Of a DNA stretch of 34,910 nucleotides, positions 16,274-23,620 are shown one piece after another (within the stretch, counting starts at the first letter, position 1; each line of letters starts with the position of its first letter). This DNA is from an uncultured Burkholderiales bacterium. Lineage in GTDB: Bacteria; Pseudomonadota; Gammaproteobacteria; Burkholderiales; Burkholderiaceae_C. Both the position numbers and the translations under genes were made by a program. Location: NCBI GenBank assembly GCA_903832625.1, contig CAILCI010000019.1, positions 1 to 34,910 on the forward strand, in the 5' to 3' direction. The notes under the pieces are model-generated. The model ran no database searches. It had not been told where the DNA came from and saw only the letters and a list, made by a program, of their open reading frames with translations.

Positions 16274-17017
16274 TCAGGCTTGCACCCAGCCCGCTTGAAG
16301 CCAATGGCCGTGCTCGGGAGTGAACGCCCAAGGAATATAGTGAGTGGGTGTATTGGCCGCAAACACGTGGCCTGTCAAATGATCGCTCCAGACGTCGTGC
16401 GCACCTATTTGTTGGAGCAGCTTTTGGGCAAATACAGGATCTTGCGCATCAGCCGCTAGCGCTTGAATGGCTTGCAAAGCCAAAGGTTGCGGGCTTTGAC
16501 GCGGCCCTGACAGCCAATCGTGCAGACTGCCCCAACTGCGCCCATGCAGTTGTTGCTTGAGGGCGTTCAACTCTTTTTCTGTGCGATCGATATCACGCAG
16601 TCGATACCGATGTTGCCCCAACACATTGTCAAACCACACACAGGCTGTGGGGTGAGTGCTCAGGAGTTGAGGCAGGCTGGCCAGTGCGTCTTGTCGATGG
16701 TGTCTCACTTGCACACCTTGTTGTTTTAAGTGCCTGCCATGGCGCCAATTGAACAAATATTGCGCCAAAGGATCAATGTCGTAGGCATCGATGCGTTCGA
16801 ATTGCAGTAGCCATTGGCGCGGCATCATCCAGCCCGCACTCCCACCGACCAACAGCAGGTGAGAGCTGCCAGGCTTGAATATATTTAAAAAGTATTCAAT
16901 TTGCACCAACGTGCCCTGCCAACGCTTGAGCGACTGCGCTGCATGCCAGTGCCAACGCAGGCCACCCGTGCCTCCAGCCAGCAGTCCATCAGAAAAAAAT
17001 TGTTGCAATGGGAGCAT
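16274..17017 (-). CDS. Putative class I methyltransferase-like protein
   Basis: The protein has 247 residues. The segment HLLLVGGSAGWMMPRQWLL followed by IDAYDIDPLAQYLF has the layout of SAM-binding motif I plus the acidic loop at the end of strand 2, and ACVWFDNVLGQ could be motif IV, as in spermidine-synthase-like Rossmann methyltransferases. The glycine motif is not canonical, so activity is uncertain. It lies on the opposite strand between fliJ and fliO, where fliKLMN often stand, and ends exactly where fliJ ends. No clear ribosome site precedes ATG 17017. The substrate is unknown and a flagellar role is not shown. Confidence 0.75.
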   Translation of the reverse strand: MLPLQQFFSDGLLAGGTGGLRWHWHAAQSLKRWQGTLVQIEYFLNIFKPGSSHLLLVGGSAGWMMPRQWLLQFERIDAYDIDPLAQYLFNWRHGRHLKQQGVQVRHHRQDALASLPQLLSTHPTACVWFDNVLGQHRYRLRDIDRTEKELNALKQQLHGRSWGSLHDWLSGPRQSPQPLALQAIQALAADAQDPVFAQKLLQQIGAHDVWSDHLTGHVFAANTPTHYIPWAFTPEHGHWLQAGWVQA

Positions 17018-17059
17018 TTGCTAACTATAGCGATGTGTCAAAAGTGTGGGCTTTTAGGC

Positions 17060-17075
17060 TGGCACGGGCATTGCA
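17060..17075 (+). promoter_or_regulatory. Sigma-54 promoter of the fliOPQR-flhB operon
   Basis: The element reads TGGCACGGGCATTGCA, with GG at 17061-17062 and GC at 17073-17074, 10 bases apart. It is a near-perfect consensus. The predicted transcript start is near 17086. This gives the export-gate genes their own entry, independent of the fliE operon, needed because a minus-strand gene separates them. Confidence 0.9.
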
Positions 17076-17099
17076 AGGCTAGATGAAGAGGCACTGTAA

Positions 17100-17408
17100 G
17101 TGTCGGTAAATCGTCATGGCTTTTGGGATTACATCATGCAAACTTTCAATTGGACTCAGTTTCTGGCAAGCACCATTGGCATTGCCTTGGTGCTGTTGGC
17201 TGGCTTGTGGTGGGTTCGTCGCAACAAAAGCATGGGTACTCATTTATTGAGCGAGCGACGCATTCAGATGGTTGAAGCTTTGCCCTTGAGCTTGAAACAC
17301 AAAATGGTGTTGATCCAAATCGATAACCAAATGGTCTTGGCTAGCGTGAGTCCCGCCGAAGTGAAAACCTTGCACGCGTGGACGCAAGGAGGCGATCATG
17401 CTGCGTAA
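17100..17408 (+). CDS. fliO: Flagellar biosynthesis protein FliO
   Basis: The protein has 102 residues from GTG 17100 (GAGG 8 bases upstream, but only about 14 bases after the predicted transcript start), or 90 from ATG 17136. Both are plausible. One membrane helix (FLASTIGIALVLLAGLWWV) is followed by a small cytoplasmic domain with RRIQMVEALPLSLKHKMVLI, typical of FliO. FliO is an assembly scaffold for the FliP ring of the export gate and is not part of the final structure. It overlaps fliP by 11 bases. Confidence 0.88.
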   Translation: MSVNRHGFWDYIMQTFNWTQFLASTIGIALVLLAGLWWVRRNKSMGTHLLSERRIQMVEALPLSLKHKMVLIQIDNQMVLASVSPAEVKTLHAWTQGGDHAA

Positions 17409-18165
17409 GCCCATCACCAAAAAAATCTTGTATGTTTTGTTAGGCATGTTGTTGATTGCCATGTGCTTGGTGCCAACGCTGGGGCACGCACAAGGTATTC
17501 CGCTGGTCAATGTGAGTTCATCCAAAGGCGGTCAAACCTACAGCATGAATTTGCAGCTGCTCGGTTTGATGACCGTGCTGTCGGTGCTGCCTTCGATGTT
17601 GTTGATGATGACTTCGTTTGTCCGCATCATCATTGTGTTGTCTATCCTGCGCCAAGCTTTGGGCACAGCGCAAACACCGCCCAACACGGTGTTGGTGGGG
17701 TTGGCCTTGTTTTTGACTTTTTTCATCATGTCACCCGTCTTCGAGCAAGTCTATGCCGATGCGGTGGGCCCCTACATGAATGGCAACCTGGACTTTGACA
17801 AAGCATTGATCAAAGCCGAAGGCCCCATTCGCGACTTCATGACCAAGCAGACCCGTGAAGACGACATCGCCATGTTCATGCAAATCTCCAACCGCCGCGA
17901 GTTGGAGAGCTCGGCTCAAGTGCCTTTCACCACCTTGATGCCCGCCTTCATTACCTCAGAAATCAAGAGCGCCTTCACCATTGGGTTTTTGATCTACATC
18001 CCCTTTGTGGTGATCGATTTGATTGTGGCCAGCGTCTTGATGTCTATGGGCATGATGATGCTCTCGCCCATGATTATTTCTATGCCCATCAAGCTGATGT
18101 TGTTTGTGTTGATCGATGGCTGGACGCTTTTGATGTCGTCCTTGTCCAATAGTTTTGTTTTTTAA
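17398..18165 (+). CDS. fliP: Flagellar export gate protein FliP
   Basis: The protein has 255 residues. A cleavable N-terminal signal is visible (LYVLLGMLLIAMCLVPTLG, then HAQG). Conserved FliP text follows: LPSMLLMMTSFVRIIIVLS, QTPPNTVLVGLALFLTFFIM, and in the C-terminal half MPAFITSEIKSAFTIGFLIY and DGW. Five FliP subunits form, with FliQ and FliR, the pore core of the export gate inside the MS ring. fliQ starts 9 bases after the stop with AAGGA upstream. Confidence 0.98.
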   Translation: MLRKPITKKILYVLLGMLLIAMCLVPTLGHAQGIPLVNVSSSKGGQTYSMNLQLLGLMTVLSVLPSMLLMMTSFVRIIIVLSILRQALGTAQTPPNTVLVGLALFLTFFIMSPVFEQVYADAVGPYMNGNLDFDKALIKAEGPIRDFMTKQTREDDIAMFMQISNRRELESSAQVPFTTLMPAFITSEIKSAFTIGFLIYIPFVVIDLIVASVLMSMGMMMLSPMIISMPIKLMLFVLIDGWTLLMSSLSNSFVF

Positions 18166-18174
18166 GGAACCATC

Positions 18175-18444
18175 ATGGATACCGCAGCCGTTTTAGATCT
18201 AGCCCGTCAAGCCTTGTGGATCGCGATGTTGATCTCGGCGCCTATTTTGGGTGTCGGCTTGGCCGTGGGTTTGATCGTGGGTATTTTTCAAGCCGCGACT
18301 TCGATCAACGAGCAAACGCTGAGCTTTATTCCCAAAGTGCTGTCCATTGGTTTGACCATCTCTCTCACAGGGGGATGGATGATCAACACTTTGGTGGACT
18401 ACACGCGCAGCATCTTTACGCGCATCCCTAGCTTGTTCAATTGA
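18175..18444 (+). CDS. fliQ: Flagellar export gate protein FliQ
   Basis: The protein has 89 residues, the exact size class of FliQ, with two membrane helices (AMLISAPILGVGLAVGLIVG and VLSIGLTISLTGGWMINTLV) linked by the conserved FQAATSINEQTLSFIPK loop. It packs around the FliP-FliR core in the export gate. Start ATG 18175 has AAGGA at good spacing. Confidence 0.98.
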   Translation: MDTAAVLDLARQALWIAMLISAPILGVGLAVGLIVGIFQAATSINEQTLSFIPKVLSIGLTISLTGGWMINTLVDYTRSIFTRIPSLFN

Positions 18445-18450
18445 GCCATC

Positions 18451-19218
18451 ATGAACATCGCGCTCGCCGATTTGGCTAACAAGTTTTTCATCGTCATTTG
18501 GCCGATGTTGCGCTTGTCTGCGTTTTTGGCGTTCACCTCGATGTTCTCTATCCGTGCGGTCAACTTGCGCATTCGCATCATGCTGGCTTTCACGATGGCT
18601 TTTTTTGTATCGCAGCAAATTGATATTCCAGCCATCGATCCGATCAGCGCCGCGGGCGTGATGGAAGTGTTTAGGCAAATTTTGATTGGTTTGACCTTGG
18701 GCTTGATTTTCCAAGTCGCCTCGGCAGCTTTGGTGGTTGCCGGTCAGGCCGTCTCAGGCTCGATGGGTTTGACGATGGCAACTTTGGTCGATCCCAATAT
18801 GGGCAACGTGCCCGTTTTGTCATCGTTTTTCAATATTTTGGGAACGCTCATCTTTTTAGGCATAGGCGGACATTTGATTGTGTTTGGTTTGGTGCTGGAG
18901 TCGTTCAAGCTGTTGCCCATAGGGCAGGAGTTTTTCAGCCAGGACATGTTGGGCAAGATGATTCACTGGAGCAGCATGATGTTTTTGGGCGCATTACTCA
19001 TTGCGCTTCCTGTCATGATGACCTTGCTGTTTATCAACGTCGGGCTGGGTTTTGTGGCGCGTGCAGCGCCGAGTTTGAATATTTTCACGGTGGGTTTTCC
19101 CGCTCTGATTTTGGCTGGGTTCATGGTGCTCATCATGTCGATGGGCAACAACTTGTCGCGCATCCAATGGATTTGGGCGCAATCCTTTTTAATGCTTCGC
19201 TCTTATTTAGGTGAATGA
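18451..19218 (+). CDS. fliR: Flagellar export gate protein FliR
   Basis: The protein has 255 residues with about six hydrophobic segments. Family features include RLSAFLAFTSMFSIRAVNLR near the N-terminus, GQAVSGSMGLTMATLVDPN in the middle and NVGLGFVARAAPSLNIFTVG toward the end. It forms one unit of the P5Q4R1 gate complex. It starts 6 bases after fliQ and its final bases overlap or abut flhB, as usual. Confidence 0.97.
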   Translation: MNIALADLANKFFIVIWPMLRLSAFLAFTSMFSIRAVNLRIRIMLAFTMAFFVSQQIDIPAIDPISAAGVMEVFRQILIGLTLGLIFQVASAALVVAGQAVSGSMGLTMATLVDPNMGNVPVLSSFFNILGTLIFLGIGGHLIVFGLVLESFKLLPIGQEFFSQDMLGKMIHWSSMMFLGALLIALPVMMTLLFINVGLGFVARAAPSLNIFTVGFPALILAGFMVLIMSMGNNLSRIQWIWAQSFLMLRSYLGE

Positions 19219-19219
19219 C

Positions 19220-20365
19220 ATGGCCGAAGGCAGTCAAGACAAAACCGAAGAACCTACCGCGCAGCGGGTCAAAAAAGCCCGCGAAGAAGGTCAGATTGCG
19301 CGCTCGCAAGAGCTCCCGCCTGCGGCCATGATGATCGCAGGCACATTGTTTTTTACGATGACGGGTCAGTATGTATTTGGTCGAATGAGCGACTTGTTTC
19401 GCGCTCAACTCCAGTTCGATCGCCGCATTGCCGACAAAGCCGAGCTATTGCCGTCGATTTTCGGCAGCTCCGTGGTCGATGGGTTCATGATTGTTTTGCC
19501 GCTGCTGTGTATGTTGTATGTCATTGCGGTGCTCTCGACCGTGGTGTCGGGTGGTTTTATTTTCCAACCCAAATTGGCCTTGCCGCGCTTTAACAAGCTC
19601 AGCCCTATCAGTGGTTTGGCGCGCATGTTTGGTTCGCAGGCCTTGATTAATTTGGGCAAATCGGTGCTCAAGTTTTTGGTGGTGGGCGCTATTTTGTGCG
19701 TCTCGGTCATGAACAACTTGAACGACTTGACCAACATTTCGCAAATGGATTTGAACGCGGCCATCAAAGTCTCGGGCCGCATCATTGTGGATTCTTGTTT
19801 TTGGTTGAGTTTGGGTTTGGTACTGGTGGCTTTGGTGGATGTGCCGTTGCAGCGCCATCAACTGAATAAAAAACTCAAGATGACCAAACAAGAAGTGCGC
19901 GACGAAATGAAGAATTCTGAGGGTAACCCCGAGATCAAGGGGCAAATCCGCCGTCGCCAACGCGAAATTTTGAACAACAAAATGATGCTCAAAATTCAAG
20001 ATGCTGACGTGGTCATCACCAACCCAACGCACTTTGCGGTGGCACTTTCCTATGACCCCACGGGTGACGGCGCGCCTATGCTGGTGGCCAAAGGCGAAGA
20101 CGCCTTGGCCGCTCGTATTCGTGAAAAAGCACTAGAACATGGTGTCTATCTGTTCGAAGCGCCCCTGTTGGCTCGAGCCTTATACTTCACAACTAAGCTA
20201 GACCACCCCATTCCAGAGCCGCTCTACCATGCCGTCGCCCAAGTGATTGCTTATGTGTTTAGCCTCAACCAGGCTTATGGCAGAGGGGGTGCGGTGGTCA
20301 AGCCCACGCCTAAAGTTCCCGATGACATGAAGTTTGAAGCAAACGGCAAGCCGATGACTTCATAA
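19220..20365 (+). CDS. flhB: Flagellar export switch protein FlhB
   Basis: The protein has 381 residues from ATG 19220 (MAEGSQDKTEEPT, the usual FlhB beginning); a GTG at 19211 would add three residues. Four hydrophobic segments are followed by the cytoplasmic domain with the self-cleavage motif NPTH at about 268-271 (VVITNPTHFAVALSYDP). Cleavage between Asn and Pro switches export from rod/hook to filament substrates. The C-terminal tail (residues about 350-381) is polar. It is the last recognised core flagellar gene of the operon; three uncharacterised genes follow at short spacing. Confidence 0.97.
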   Translation: MAEGSQDKTEEPTAQRVKKAREEGQIARSQELPPAAMMIAGTLFFTMTGQYVFGRMSDLFRAQLQFDRRIADKAELLPSIFGSSVVDGFMIVLPLLCMLYVIAVLSTVVSGGFIFQPKLALPRFNKLSPISGLARMFGSQALINLGKSVLKFLVVGAILCVSVMNNLNDLTNISQMDLNAAIKVSGRIIVDSCFWLSLGLVLVALVDVPLQRHQLNKKLKMTKQEVRDEMKNSEGNPEIKGQIRRRQREILNNKMMLKIQDADVVITNPTHFAVALSYDPTGDGAPMLVAKGEDALAARIREKALEHGVYLFEAPLLARALYFTTKLDHPIPEPLYHAVAQVIAYVFSLNQAYGRGGAVVKPTPKVPDDMKFEANGKPMTS

Positions 20366-20381
20366 GCCCACGATTGATCGT

Positions 20382-21914
20382 ATGTCTGAAATCCATCAAA
20401 GCCCCGGTGATCGGCTGCGTTTTGAAATACTCCTCAAGTCTTTGACCGAGGGTAACCTGAACTTGGCCGTGCTCAGCGACCATGACATGGTGCTGGATTA
20501 CTACGGCAATTTGTTTGAACAAAGCTTGAAAGCGAAGGGTGAAACTCAGGTCGAGTTTTGCTACTCCACCAACTCCGAAAAGTTGGTTCAAAAATTCAAC
20601 GAAATCCTCTCCGACCTCACGCTCAACCAAGCACTGGAAAAAGAAGAAAAACACGCACCACGCCGCTACCTCTTATTTCGTGACTCGATCTTGATGCAAG
20701 AGTTCGAGTTGCAGCTCTTGGCGCGCTTGGTCAATGGTTTTCCAGCCAGCAACATCAGCATTATTTTGCTTATCAACAGCGCTGGCAGCTACCGCAACAA
20801 GCTGGAAGCCTTTGGCAAAAACCTGCTTCAGTGGGAGGTCGAAACCAAAGCTGGCAAGCCCAAACAGCCGCTGCAAGATTGGGTCGCCAAAGACATGCTG
20901 GACCCCACCGACCCCACGCCCATGAACGATGCTGAGGTATCCAAGCTCCTCAACATCCCCACCAAAACCGCATGGCGCGTGCCGAGTTTTGGTTTCTCCA
21001 AAGCGACTCCAGCGCAAACACAACCCGAATCAGATCCTCTGGATTCGCCCGCGCCGAGCACGCCGCAGCCCCCAATTCCTCAAGCCTCCCAAGCCCCTGT
21101 TTTGCAGCCCCTGCCACGCGAGCCCCAATGGCAAGCGAACAATTTGCCAGATGATTTTTCAGCACCGCCAGAAGATGCGCCTTTGATCATCGACAAGCCC
21201 AAGCGCACTTTTCCTTGGGGCTTGATGTTGTTGGTCTTGTTGCTCAGCACAGCAGCTTCTGGCTTGATGTACCAAGATTTTTTACTGTCTGAAGTGGAGA
21301 GCTTTAAAAAATACCTCTTGCGTGGCACACCCGCCAAGGCCACGGCAGCTGAGCAATCTGCCAGCGACATTGCGGCTGCAGCTTCTGAAGCCATGGCCCG
21401 CGCAGAGGCTCAAATGGCCGCATCGGCTGCTGCGCAGGCGGCCTCTGTGGCCATTCAAGCTGCCTCCTCCGCTGCTGAGACAACGAGCGAGGCTGCACCA
21501 GTGGCTGCTGCCCCTGCTTCAAGCGTGACCTCTTCGCCTGTGAGTTCAGCCCCCAAAAGCCTTGACAAGTCCGACAAATCGGAAAAATCTGACAAAACCA
21601 AACCTAAAGTTAGTACTTCCGCGTCCGATCAAGAATGGGTGAGTCAATTGCCCGAAAACGGCTACGTGCTTCAGCTCGCAGCGTTTGATACAGCCGATGA
21701 AATTCAAGCCTTCAAGCGCAGCCAAAGCGCTTATGGACAAACGCGCATCATGTCGCCGCTCAAAAAAGGCAGCGATAAGCGCTATTTCATCTTAGTCGCG
21801 GGACCATTTCCTGGTAAAGCGCAGGCAGAGGCTTTCATGGCGACCGATCCTTTGTTCAACAAAGGCTGGCTCAGAAGCAGTAAATCGCTCAAAGCTCAGT
21901 TTGAGCGACCTTAA
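20382..21914 (+). CDS. Membrane SPOR-domain protein with degenerate ExeA/DamX-like N-domain
   Basis: The protein has 510 residues. Residues 1-175 are predicted cytoplasmic; the part RRYLLFRDSILMQEFELQLL followed by ISIILLIN has the rhythm of the Walker-B region of ExeA/DamX/MshM-type ATPases, but there is no Walker A motif and the acidic pair is lost, so it would not hydrolyse ATP. A Pro/Gln-rich linker, one membrane helix (about 277-297) and a long Ala/Ser-rich periplasmic stretch follow. The end (about 425-510, GYVLQLAAFDTADEIQAFKR, then KRYFILVAGPFPGKAQAEAF) is a SPOR domain, a fold that binds denuded peptidoglycan. It lies 16 bases after flhB. It may link the export apparatus or the cell pole to the wall; a DamX-like division role is the alternative. 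Confidence 0.85.
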   Translation: MSEIHQSPGDRLRFEILLKSLTEGNLNLAVLSDHDMVLDYYGNLFEQSLKAKGETQVEFCYSTNSEKLVQKFNEILSDLTLNQALEKEEKHAPRRYLLFRDSILMQEFELQLLARLVNGFPASNISIILLINSAGSYRNKLEAFGKNLLQWEVETKAGKPKQPLQDWVAKDMLDPTDPTPMNDAEVSKLLNIPTKTAWRVPSFGFSKATPAQTQPESDPLDSPAPSTPQPPIPQASQAPVLQPLPREPQWQANNLPDDFSAPPEDAPLIIDKPKRTFPWGLMLLVLLLSTAASGLMYQDFLLSEVESFKKYLLRGTPAKATAAEQSASDIAAAASEAMARAEAQMAASAAAQAASVAIQAASSAAETTSEAAPVAAAPASSVTSSPVSSAPKSLDKSDKSEKSDKTKPKVSTSASDQEWVSQLPENGYVLQLAAFDTADEIQAFKRSQSAYGQTRIMSPLKKGSDKRYFILVAGPFPGKAQAEAFMATDPLFNKGWLRSSKSLKAQFERP

Positions 21915-21936
21915 CGGCGAAACAAGGAAGTAGGGC

Positions 21937-22323
21937 ATGAGCACACATGACAATCAAGTGGGCAATCACCATCAAGAGCCGGTGATCACCATCACCGACC
22001 CCAATGCTGGTTTTGAGGTGGACAAGCCCGAGAAGCTGCCTCAATTGCGCATGCATGACTTGCCAGAAGATGCCAAGGGTTTGTCGCCTGAAGAGTTGGC
22101 GTTGGTGCCGACCTTGACCGAACCTGTGGGTGACGCCAAAAGCGATTCAGACCAAGAGCCCAGCGATTCAACTGACCTAGAGGAACAGCCTTTGGCTCAA
22201 GAGTTGTTGCCTCAAGCCGATTCTTGGGTGGAGGTTTGTCAAATGCGCATAGCGAGTTTGTCAGATGACATCCATTCACTCAATGAGCGGCTCGATCGCT
22301 TCGAAAAAAGAATTAAGGCATAG
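21937..22323 (+). CDS. Small acidic protein of unknown function
   Basis: The protein has 128 residues and starts at ATG 21937 after GGAAG/AGGG, a good ribosome site, 22 bases past the SPOR-protein gene. It is strongly acidic and mostly unstructured (runs rich in Asp, Glu, Pro and Ser). The last 35 residues (SLSDDIHSLNERLDRFEKRI) form a short coiled coil. No membrane segment or known domain is seen. Three bases separate it from the next gene, so the two products may act together, perhaps through coiled-coil contacts. This last point is inference. Confidence 0.8.
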   Translation: MSTHDNQVGNHHQEPVITITDPNAGFEVDKPEKLPQLRMHDLPEDAKGLSPEELALVPTLTEPVGDAKSDSDQEPSDSTDLEEQPLAQELLPQADSWVEVCQMRIASLSDDIHSLNERLDRFEKRIKA

Positions 22324-22326
22324 ACC

Positions 22327-23613
22327 ATGGCAGATCAGTCACAAGCATCCAACGCCGAGCAAGCCGCAGCCGCACCTGTTGCGGGTGATGAGCCCTTGGT
22401 CGATGTAGAGGCGACTGCCAATCGCCTGACCGAAATCGCCAGCGAGTCGTTGGATACCAACGAAGTGGCGCGTCAAATTGAAGAGCTGACCTCGGTGGTG
22501 CTTGACTCTGCCGAGGTCTCCACACGCTCCGCATCGATAGCAGCCGACGTCAGCGCGACCATGCGTGCTGTGGTCACCAAAATCCAAGAAACCAACCGCC
22601 GCAACGTGATGCACTCGCGCATTGTGTTGGGCGTGGTAGCCGGTGCGTTGCTGCTGGCCATTGGCGTTTTCTTTGCGATCACGGTCAAAATGACCAAGTC
22701 CATCAAAGAGCTCGACACCATCGTCTACTCAATGGCAAAACGCGTCATTGAAGTCGATGCCAGTTTGACAGCCATTGGTAAAACGAATTCGGATCTGTCG
22801 GAAGTGACTGATCGGCAAGACAAGCTCTCAGAAGCTCAGGCGAAATTGGCCACACACTTGGATGAGATGGCTAAAACCTTGGCCAGTTTGCCCGCTAGCG
22901 TGATCGAACAAAGCAACAAGGCCGGTGACCCCAAAGCCCAGGCCCTCGAAAAAGAGCTGCAAAGTTTGCAAGCCAAGCTGACAGCGATGGACAGCAAGTT
23001 GTCCAATTCGCCAGCACTCAAAGCCGCTGCGCCATCGGGGCCTACGCCCCAGGTGTTGTTGCTCGAAATCCAACGCTTGCGCCAAGATTTAGAAACCATC
23101 AGCCGCGCACGCAATACAGCGCAATCCGAGGCAGATAAATCTTCGGCCAAGGTGTTGGAGATGGCGTTGTCCAAGTCTCAGGCCGCAGCCGACAAAGCTG
23201 AAAAAGCAGCCAACTTAGCGGGCTCTGCCGCAGACCGGGCCTCAGCCGCCGAGCGAGCTGCCGCCGCAGAACGTCAAGCAGCATTGAAAGCGGCTGCCGA
23301 AAAAGCCGTTGCCCTGCGCTCTGGCACATCGGTTGAAAAACCCGATCCCGACCGCTTGGCGCAAGAGCGTGCAGCAGCTCAAAAGGCTGCAGCTCTGAAA
23401 GAGAAAGCAGCAGCTGACAAAGCCGCAGCAGATAAGGCCGCTGCCGATAAAGCTGCCGCCGATCGTGCTGCGGCAGAAAAAGCCGCTGCTGATCGTGCTG
23501 CTGAGCGCGCCGCCGAGCAAGCTAGACAAGCCGCAGCTCAAGCAGCAAATGCAGCTCGCTCAAAAGAAAACTTGATCAAATATCCCCGAGCTTCGACCAA
23601 CGAAGAAAAGTAA
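22327..23613 (+). CDS. Membrane protein with long TolA-like Ala/Lys/Asp helix
   Basis: The protein has 428 residues. An acidic N-terminal cytoplasmic part of about 98 residues with Ser/Thr-rich helices (VARQIEELTSVVLDSAEVST) is followed by one membrane helix (about 100-121, IVLGVVAGALLLAIGVFFAI) with Arg residues on the N side, implying that the rest is periplasmic. Residues 130-290 are coiled coil, and about 300-410 is an Ala-rich helix with tandem AAADK units, like domain II of TolA. The end is Lys/Asn polar. No catalytic motif is seen. It closes the flagellar export operon and ends 7 bases from a convergent gene. A structural, envelope-spanning role is likely by analogy only. Confidence 0.82.
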   Translation: MADQSQASNAEQAAAAPVAGDEPLVDVEATANRLTEIASESLDTNEVARQIEELTSVVLDSAEVSTRSASIAADVSATMRAVVTKIQETNRRNVMHSRIVLGVVAGALLLAIGVFFAITVKMTKSIKELDTIVYSMAKRVIEVDASLTAIGKTNSDLSEVTDRQDKLSEAQAKLATHLDEMAKTLASLPASVIEQSNKAGDPKAQALEKELQSLQAKLTAMDSKLSNSPALKAAAPSGPTPQVLLLEIQRLRQDLETISRARNTAQSEADKSSAKVLEMALSKSQAAADKAEKAANLAGSAADRASAAERAAAAERQAALKAAAEKAVALRSGTSVEKPDPDRLAQERAAAQKAAALKEKAAADKAAADKAAADKAAADRAAAEKAAADRAAERAAEQARQAAAQAANAARSKENLIKYPRASTNEEK

Positions 23614-23620
23614 AGTTGGC

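Noticed and set aside
23406-23475. Short tandem repeats in DNA that might suggest a CRISPR or satellite array
   Set aside because: They are codon-level copies of AAADK in an open frame, without spacers; the repeats follow from the protein helix.
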